Positions 58,951 to 64,000 of a DNA stretch of 64,000 nucleotides are shown one piece after another (within the stretch, counting starts at the first letter, position 1; each line of letters opens with the position of its first letter). Made by a program: the position numbers and the translations under genes. The notes beneath the pieces are model-generated. The model was given only the letters and a program-made list of their open reading frames with translations. It made no database searches and was not told the DNA's origin. The stretch lies in NCBI RefSeq assembly GCF_030272615.1, contig NC_081412.1:542770335-542834334 (forward strand), read 5' to 3'. Origin of the DNA: Cryptomeria japonica (taxonomy: Eukaryota; Streptophyta; Pinopsida; Cupressales; Cupressaceae).

Positions 58951-60222
58951 TGTAAAGCGGAAAATCGCGATCGAACCCTAGTTGCTCTCCCCTCTTCCAA
59001 CTCCAAGGAGAGAGAAGGGAGATTCACTAGGGTTGATGGTTTTCACTTAAGGGAGAGACTTTACATTCAAAAGAGGGGTTGAAACCCACAAGATCCAATC
59101 CCACACAATGCAAGATTGGATGCTAAATGTGTTTCAAGGGTTAAGAAAGCAAGGCTACCCTCTTTTGTAAAGAATGTTGATAGAAGAATTAAGCTAGGAA
59201 TGCATAGAAAGTGACAAAGATTCGCTTATAAACTGAGATAGGGATATAGGATGAAGCTGCGGACCTGGAATTAGCAGTAAAATGTCGATACGGCGCTATC
59301 CTACAAATTTGAGCAAAAGTTGACGGGACGATGGCGCCCGGCGTGCACATGGTCCTCCGAAAAATCCGCGAAACGAAGGGGGATCTGTTCATCTCTGCAC
59401 GAGGATTCCAGATCTTCAATTTCAGCCGCGTACTTGCAACCTACACACAGAAAAGCGAAGACGATTGGGGGGTTAGGGATTAGGGGTTTGCCTTTAGGTC
59501 AAACCCCAGTTTTGGAATTAACCAAGAAATGAGAAATTGCTGTAAATGTAAATGTATGTAATGTAAAACAAGTACTAATACCTTGTTGTAAGGATGTTTG
59601 TATCCTTATGTGCAAAGGTATAGATGTTGTTGTTTGTTGTATGTTGTATGTTGTAGCATGTAATCTGTTGTAAGTGATCTCCTCTTCAATGGTTGAATCC
59701 TTGTCTTGAATGCAACACTTAGCCTTGAATGGAGACTTGGAATGAATGCTTGAATGCTTGAATGCTTGAGTATAGTTTCCACGCTTTTTCCCTCATATAT
59801 CCTTCTTACCCAATGGGAGAGGCAAATGTAGTTTATATAATTGCCAATTAGGGTTAATAGATTGATTTTCCCGACCTTAGGCCGACCAAGAATGTTAATT
59901 TTCCAATTTGCAAACATAAAGACCCGAAGTCCAAAAGAGACCGGGCCCAAAATAGGACCCAGGGACCAGGGCGCTGGGCGCCATGGTCCTGGGGACCAGG
60001 GTGCTGGGCGCCCTAGTCCTGAAGGACCAGGGCGCTGGGTGCTCTGGTCCCACCTCCCGGGACAGCAGGGTGCAAAGGAGGTTCAGGCCAGGGTGCAAGA
60101 AAATGCAGTTTTTGGTGTCATAATCAGGTTTCGGGGTCTCCATTCAGGTTGCATGTTGCGTCGCCATCGTGAAGACCGAAATGCAGTCGAAATTGCAAGT
60201 GTCACAATTTTAGGATGCTACA
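58951..60222 (-). repeat. 3' LTR of second gag-only element
   Basis: On the minus strand from TGTAGCATCCTAAAATTG (60222) to CGCTTTACA (58951), 1,272 bp. It is related to the LTRs at 13982 and 20497 through the GGTCAAACC-TTGGAATTAACC block and the GC-rich units, but clearly diverged, so a separate subfamily. Confidence 0.85.
59963..60050. repeat. Three GC-rich 29-30-bp hairpin units in LTR
   Basis: Units of the form GGACCAGGGCGCTGGGCGCC followed by ATGGTCC. The GGACCA and TGGTCC ends can pair, so each unit can fold as a small hairpin. Similar units occur in the other LTRs of this family. Confidence 0.8.
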
Positions 60223-60241
60223 TTTAGCCCCCACTTTAGCG
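60223..60241 (-). other. Polypurine tract, second gag-only element
   Basis: Minus strand CGCTAAAGTGGGGGCTAAA directly before the LTR; almost the same as 20480-20496. Confidence 0.85.
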
Positions 60242-60963
60242 GGAGTATAAGCGTACGCTCATACTTCTGGTAAAGTACAAGGAAACAACATTGAAAGACT
60301 TTCACCACGTCAAGGAGGCAAGATACACCAAGCCCCCAGTGGACTAAGGATCTTACGACTTTGATTGACACAGTAAAAGGGAAGATCACGAGGGAGAACC
60401 ATGACTGTCAGTAGTAAGGTTCCCTCACTATGAGTCATGCAAAAGAAATACCAAAAATTTTCAAGGCAAGGCTAAGTTCGCCAAGAAATTTTCAAGTATC
60501 TTGAAAGGATAGACAGGGTGTATGCCCCCCTACGTTAAAGCGATCGCACACGCCTCACCGGGGGTGATTGCTTTAAGGTAGTGATACATATAAGAAATGA
60601 GAAAGGAAAGGAGCACGTTATCACAAGGATTTAGCCCCCAAGTGTGAGATAAGCCCAAGGATAATAGACACAAAACACAAAGCACGAGGTGACTTCGCTT
60701 TCCTCAGGGTCAGTATGATGTATGATAATTCATGTATATCATATGTATGTATGCATAATTGTTCTTCATTCCCCAATCAAGGAAGTCACCTAGAAGAAGG
60801 GAACACATGTGTCTTTTGAGTCAACATGAGAGAGACCAAAAGAGATCTCAATGTTTTGCATCGTCCTCAAGTAGACAACACTAAGGACAACAAATAGAAG
60901 AATGAGAATAACATATAGAAGAAGTAACAATAGAGGAGGAGAGAATCTGCTATGCTAATGTAA
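60242..60963 (-). other. 3' noncoding region of second gag-only element
   Basis: No ORF. It shares blocks with 19900-20480 of the first element, including a second GGGGGCTAAA (60630-60639, minus strand) about 400 bp before the LTR. Confidence 0.7.
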
Positions 60964-63900
60964 CTAGTCTAGCACGTCATCTACCCCCCGATCTTGCTGA
61001 TCAATGTTTCGGAAAGGCAGGGAACACGCTAGAGGAGGAACATCCAACATAGTAGATGGAGCTATCACAAGATCCAAACAAGGGCTATGTTCATATCCCA
61101 AGCCGCAGTGTTCTTGTCTAGGAGCTAGGATAAGTGCTTTAGAAAATTCATTAGATAAATGGTTATCAATATCAACAAGTTCATATTCACTATCAGAATG
61201 AATAGGAGAAACATTTGCATCATGAATAACATTTTCATCTATATCATCATCAAGATTTATAAAAATAGGATCTTTAACTCGCACAGGATCAAGACCATCA
61301 TGCATCTTATGTTTAGGAGATTTAGGCTCAATTTCCGGCTGAGGAGAAAATGGAGTAATGCTTGTTGAAGGTGTTTTTGGAGATTGCAAAGTTTGAGAAG
61401 CAGCTACTTGAGCCCTAAGACGACGCTTTCGTCGGCGTTCACGTGCAGAACGATTTCGTCTAGTCTTAGTAGGAAGTTGAGAAGATTGAGGAGGAGGAAT
61501 GTTCTCATCCTTATCACTTGGGTGTTTAGGTTGTGGTCTCTTAGGCTGGATAATAGGAGAAGAGGAAGGTCTCTTCTCTCTATAAAAGGAAGGAGGAGGA
61601 ACTGCTCCATATAAAGGAGGAATTTTTGGTTTAGGAAGGAGACCAAGTCCATCATGACAAGGAGGTATAGGTCTACTCTTAGGAGGTTTATTAGATATAG
61701 GCATAGTCACATCCATGGGGACGGGTTGGGAATCGTCTTGAGGAAAGATATTAGTTTTATCTTTCAAAGGAAGAACTTCCTTCTCAAGAATGATAGGAAT
61801 GTCAAGTTTGGGTGTTCTAGGTTCACTTAGAGATAGGATCATATCTTTTTTCCACTTTTGATAAGATTTGAAAAGATGATCACTTCGCGGAGGAAGAGAT
61901 TGGAATTGTTTAGGCCAAAAATAATCAATAGGAACGCTAGAAGTTCTTTCAGCTGGTTTAAAGAGACTATGATTGACAATAACAACTTCACCATTATGGG
62001 GAAATTTCAAACACTTGTGAATAGGAGAAGCAATAGCTTTCATGGAAGATAGCCAAGGATAGCCAAGCTTCACACGAAATTGTTCGGAAGATGGAATAAT
62101 AGCAAAGTCCACCTCAAGGGATTTGTTACGGACCTCAATAGGTAATGTAATAGAACCAATTGTAGGAGAAGAAAATGCATCAAATAGTTTCACAACCACA
62201 TCTGTTTTGTCATAGATCACTTGATTCAATTGCAAAGTAAAAAGGAATTCTTCAGTAATAACATTAACCATGCACGAAGGATCAATAAGCACTCCACGGC
62301 AAGGTGTATTCTTGACTTTTGCAACTATGTATAAAGGACCATCAGGTGCTCTGATAGTTTCACTAGAATCAAATGTGATGGAAGGTTCTTTAGGATTTTC
62401 TTGCTGCTCTACAAAGTTAATCACATTTGGAGTCATGGACACGAGATCATCAGGTGAGACAGAGGAATCAGTAGTGTCAATCGCATTAGAGGTATGAGAA
62501 GGTAATGGATTAGTAAAAATCTGAAGATTTTGGTTAGGAGGAGCTACAGATGTGTTGCCTTTATCATTCACTCCAGAAACAGAGATAGTATTATTATCAA
62601 TCAAATCTTGAATTTTACCCTTTAAAGAAAAACATTTTTTAGTATCATGCCCAGGTTGACGATGAAATTGACAAAAAGATTTGTTATCAAAATAAGGTGA
62701 AGTAATCTTTGCAGGATCAATTTGCCTTATAGGAGGAAGAGTAAGCACATTTTGTTCCAATAATTTATTCATAATACTATGCAATGATTCATTCAAAGGA
62801 GTATACTTTCTTTCTTTCTTGAAAAACTTAGAAATAGGAGGCACACCTGATGCTGCATTCACATTGTTGTTGATGATGTTTTCATTGAATTTGATGGAAT
62901 CTCTGTTCGGTTTAAACTTTCCAAATGGTTGTTGACTACTATCACCCTTATCACTCGGAGCCATAGGATGTGATTGTTCCATTTGACTCACAGTCAGTTG
63001 ATAATTGTGAAGAGTTGCACACAACTGTTGGAAAGAAGTAAACTTAGAAAACAGAAGTTTGTCTCGAATGTCTTTTTGTAAATTAGAAATAAAGATTCTT
63101 TGAATATCATTGTCAGGCATTGGAAAAGAAATTTGAGCATACAAATGCTTATATCTACCAATGAAATCAGTCACTTTTTCTTTAACACCTTGTTTGCAAT
63201 GCATTAAATCAATCAAAGTAACTTTAGGACTTATATTGTTTTGAAATTGTTGAATGAAAGCATTTGCAAGTTGTTCGAAAGAAGTAATAGAGTAGGAAGG
63301 CAACGAGCAATACCATTGTAGGGCTTTGTCTCTTAATGTTTTAGTAAACAATTTTGCAAGCAACCTTTGGTCATAAGCAAAATCAGTACATATTGTTTGA
63401 AATGTCTTAACATGTGTTAGAGGATCACCTTTACCATTATAAAGCTCCAAATGCAGAATTTCAACATGTTTAGGGGGAATAGCTCGAACAATATCAAGAG
63501 AAAGTGGGCTCGCAACATCAAATGTGGGCACACTAAACTTAGATTGATTCATAGAGGCAATTTGTTGCTGTAAAGAAGAGACAGTTTGTGCAAGATTGTT
63601 AATGGTCGCTTCAGTCGAAGAGTTCATATTAGACGTGTTGGATTGTGATGGAGGTGTTATGTTATTGAAAGAAGGTAGAGAGTAAGGTGGTGGGACACTA
63701 TGATAGTTAGTCATAGGAGATGATTGGATAGGAGGAACACTACAAGGAGGAATGGAAGGGTTAAATGAATTGCCCCCTTGCGTCTTGTTCATTTGTGGTG
63801 ATATAATAGGAACACTTATTGAAGGAATGAATGAAGAAGTTGGATTGATTGAAGAGGAAGGATTGCCCCCATGACTAGTGATCATAGGAGGAATGTCTTG

Positions 63901-64000
63901 TATTGAAGTAGTCATTATGTTTGATGTAAAAGTAGGTATACTAGCAATAGGAGTCGTCAAAGGAATAGAATGATTGTCTTGAGTAGGAGGTTGTGTATAA
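60964..64000 (-). CDS. gag: Giant Gag plus protease-like polyprotein, 5' partial
   Basis: Minus-strand frame open from the window edge to the stop at 60964, at least 1,011 codons. The real start is outside: the frame has no stop upstream of the TTG at 63960, and the related gene at 16319 has about 125 more N-terminal codons. Counting from 63960: Ser/Pro/Thr-rich 1-110; short coiled coil 116-138; gag capsid-like domain about 165-325; zinc knuckle C430-X2-H433-X4-H438-X4-C443; protease-like domain about 540-665 with D560-P-S-C in place of D-x-G-S; Pro-rich 715-835; basic cluster 832-849 (R-R-R-K-R-R), a possible nuclear or RNA-binding signal; acidic 900-935. It probably forms the particle. The knuckle form and protease style resemble Tat/Ogre gypsy elements. 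Confidence 0.85.
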   Translation of the reverse strand, partial: YTQPPTQDNHSIPLTTPIASIPTFTSNIMTTSIQDIPPMITSHGGNPSSSINPTSSFIPSISVPIISPQMNKTQGGNSFNPSIPPCSVPPIQSSPMTNYHSVPPPYSLPSFNNITPPSQSNTSNMNSSTEATINNLAQTVSSLQQQIASMNQSKFSVPTFDVASPLSLDIVRAIPPKHVEILHLELYNGKGDPLTHVKTFQTICTDFAYDQRLLAKLFTKTLRDKALQWYCSLPSYSITSFEQLANAFIQQFQNNISPKVTLIDLMHCKQGVKEKVTDFIGRYKHLYAQISFPMPDNDIQRIFISNLQKDIRDKLLFSKFTSFQQLCATLHNYQLTVSQMEQSHPMAPSDKGDSSQQPFGKFKPNRDSIKFNENIINNNVNAASGVPPISKFFKKERKYTPLNESLHSIMNKLLEQNVLTLPPIRQIDPAKITSPYFDNKSFCQFHRQPGHDTKKCFSLKGKIQDLIDNNTISVSGVNDKGNTSVAPPNQNLQIFTNPLPSHTSNAIDTTDSSVSPDDLVSMTPNVINFVEQQENPKEPSITFDSSETIRAPDGPLYIVAKVKNTPCRGVLIDPSCMVNVITEEFLFTLQLNQVIYDKTDVVVKLFDAFSSPTIGSITLPIEVRNKSLEVDFAIIPSSEQFRVKLGYPWLSSMKAIASPIHKCLKFPHNGEVVIVNHSLFKPAERTSSVPIDYFWPKQFQSLPPRSDHLFKSYQKWKKDMILSLSEPRTPKLDIPIILEKEVLPLKDKTNIFPQDDSQPVPMDVTMPISNKPPKSRPIPPCHDGLGLLPKPKIPPLYGAVPPPSFYREKRPSSSPIIQPKRPQPKHPSDKDENIPPPQSSQLPTKTRRNRSARERRRKRRLRAQVAASQTLQSPKTPSTSITPFSPQPEIEPKSPKHKMHDGLDPVRVKDPIFINLDDDIDENVIHDANVSPIHSDSEYELVDIDNHLSNEFSKALILAPRQEHCGLGYEHSPCLDLVIAPSTMLDVPPLACSLPFRNIDQQDRGVDDVLD

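Larger units (their letters stand above)
58951..64000 (-). mobile_element. Second gag-only Ty3-gypsy (Tat-like) element, 5' end outside
   Basis: Minus strand: an open gag/protease-like gene (64000-60964), a 3' noncoding region, a polypurine tract and the 3' LTR (58951-60222). As in 13982-21718, there is no RT, RNase H or integrase between the gag stop and the LTR. The gene is open over its whole visible length, so this copy is younger than the first. Confidence 0.85.

Noticed and set aside
59841-60227. GC-rich ORF of 128 codons on the plus strand in the LTR
   Set aside because: It reads the GC-rich tandem units as Gly/Pro-rich protein and is antisense to the element; a product of composition.

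Overview
The window is plant nuclear DNA made almost entirely of transposable elements. It is AT-rich and holds Ty3-gypsy and Ty1-copia LTR retrotransposons with plant-type domain orders, plant LINEs (APE endonuclease, RT, RNase H; ORF1 with a DUF4283-like domain), and CCCTAAA telomere-type repeats inside one LTR. The density of old nested copies suggests a very large genome, perhaps a gymnosperm, but that is inference. I recognise no ordinary host gene, tRNA, rRNA or CRISPR array.

Layout. 1-5787: decayed gypsy material (a coiled-coil ORF remnant, an LTR-like block, a gag and a protease remnant). 5785-6745: truncated copia solo LTR (-). 6746-7343: LINE RT fragment (-). 7344-12665: gypsy element with 5' LTR, gag, PR, RT, RNase H and a broken integrase. 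12666-13981 and 21724-22420: two halves of a minus-strand LINE, split by a complete LTR element at 13982-21718 with target duplication CTAGG. That element carries a giant gag but no pol. 22890-33363: a decayed plus-strand LINE containing a copia solo LTR (23581-24532) and a minus-strand solo LTR of the gag-only family (29969-33191), which itself contains a 1.9 kb non-autonomous LTR element (31044-32965).

33364-36879 is AT-rich spacer with a degenerate tandem repeat. 36880-48024 is a copia tandem LTR-internal-LTR-internal, cut off at its right end by an 84-bp patchwork junction that joins it to a 5'-truncated LINE RNase H ORF (48109-48846). 49570-56976 is a near-complete minus-strand copia with 5-bp target duplication ATATA. 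57581-58234 is an intact orphan ORF. 58951-64000 is a minus-strand second member of the gag-only family, with an open, uninterrupted gag frame of more than 1,000 codons that runs off the window.

The most interesting item is the gag-only LTR family. Two members present as elements (13982-21718 decayed, 58951-64000 open) share a long Gag plus protease-like polyprotein, the same altered protease motif (D-P-S-C), a conserved 3' noncoding stretch with a duplicated polypurine tract, and no RT or integrase between gag and LTR. They would have to be mobilised by enzymes from another element. Second is the templated-insertion junction at 48025-48108. Boundaries were read by eye and may be off by a few bases except where target duplications fix them.
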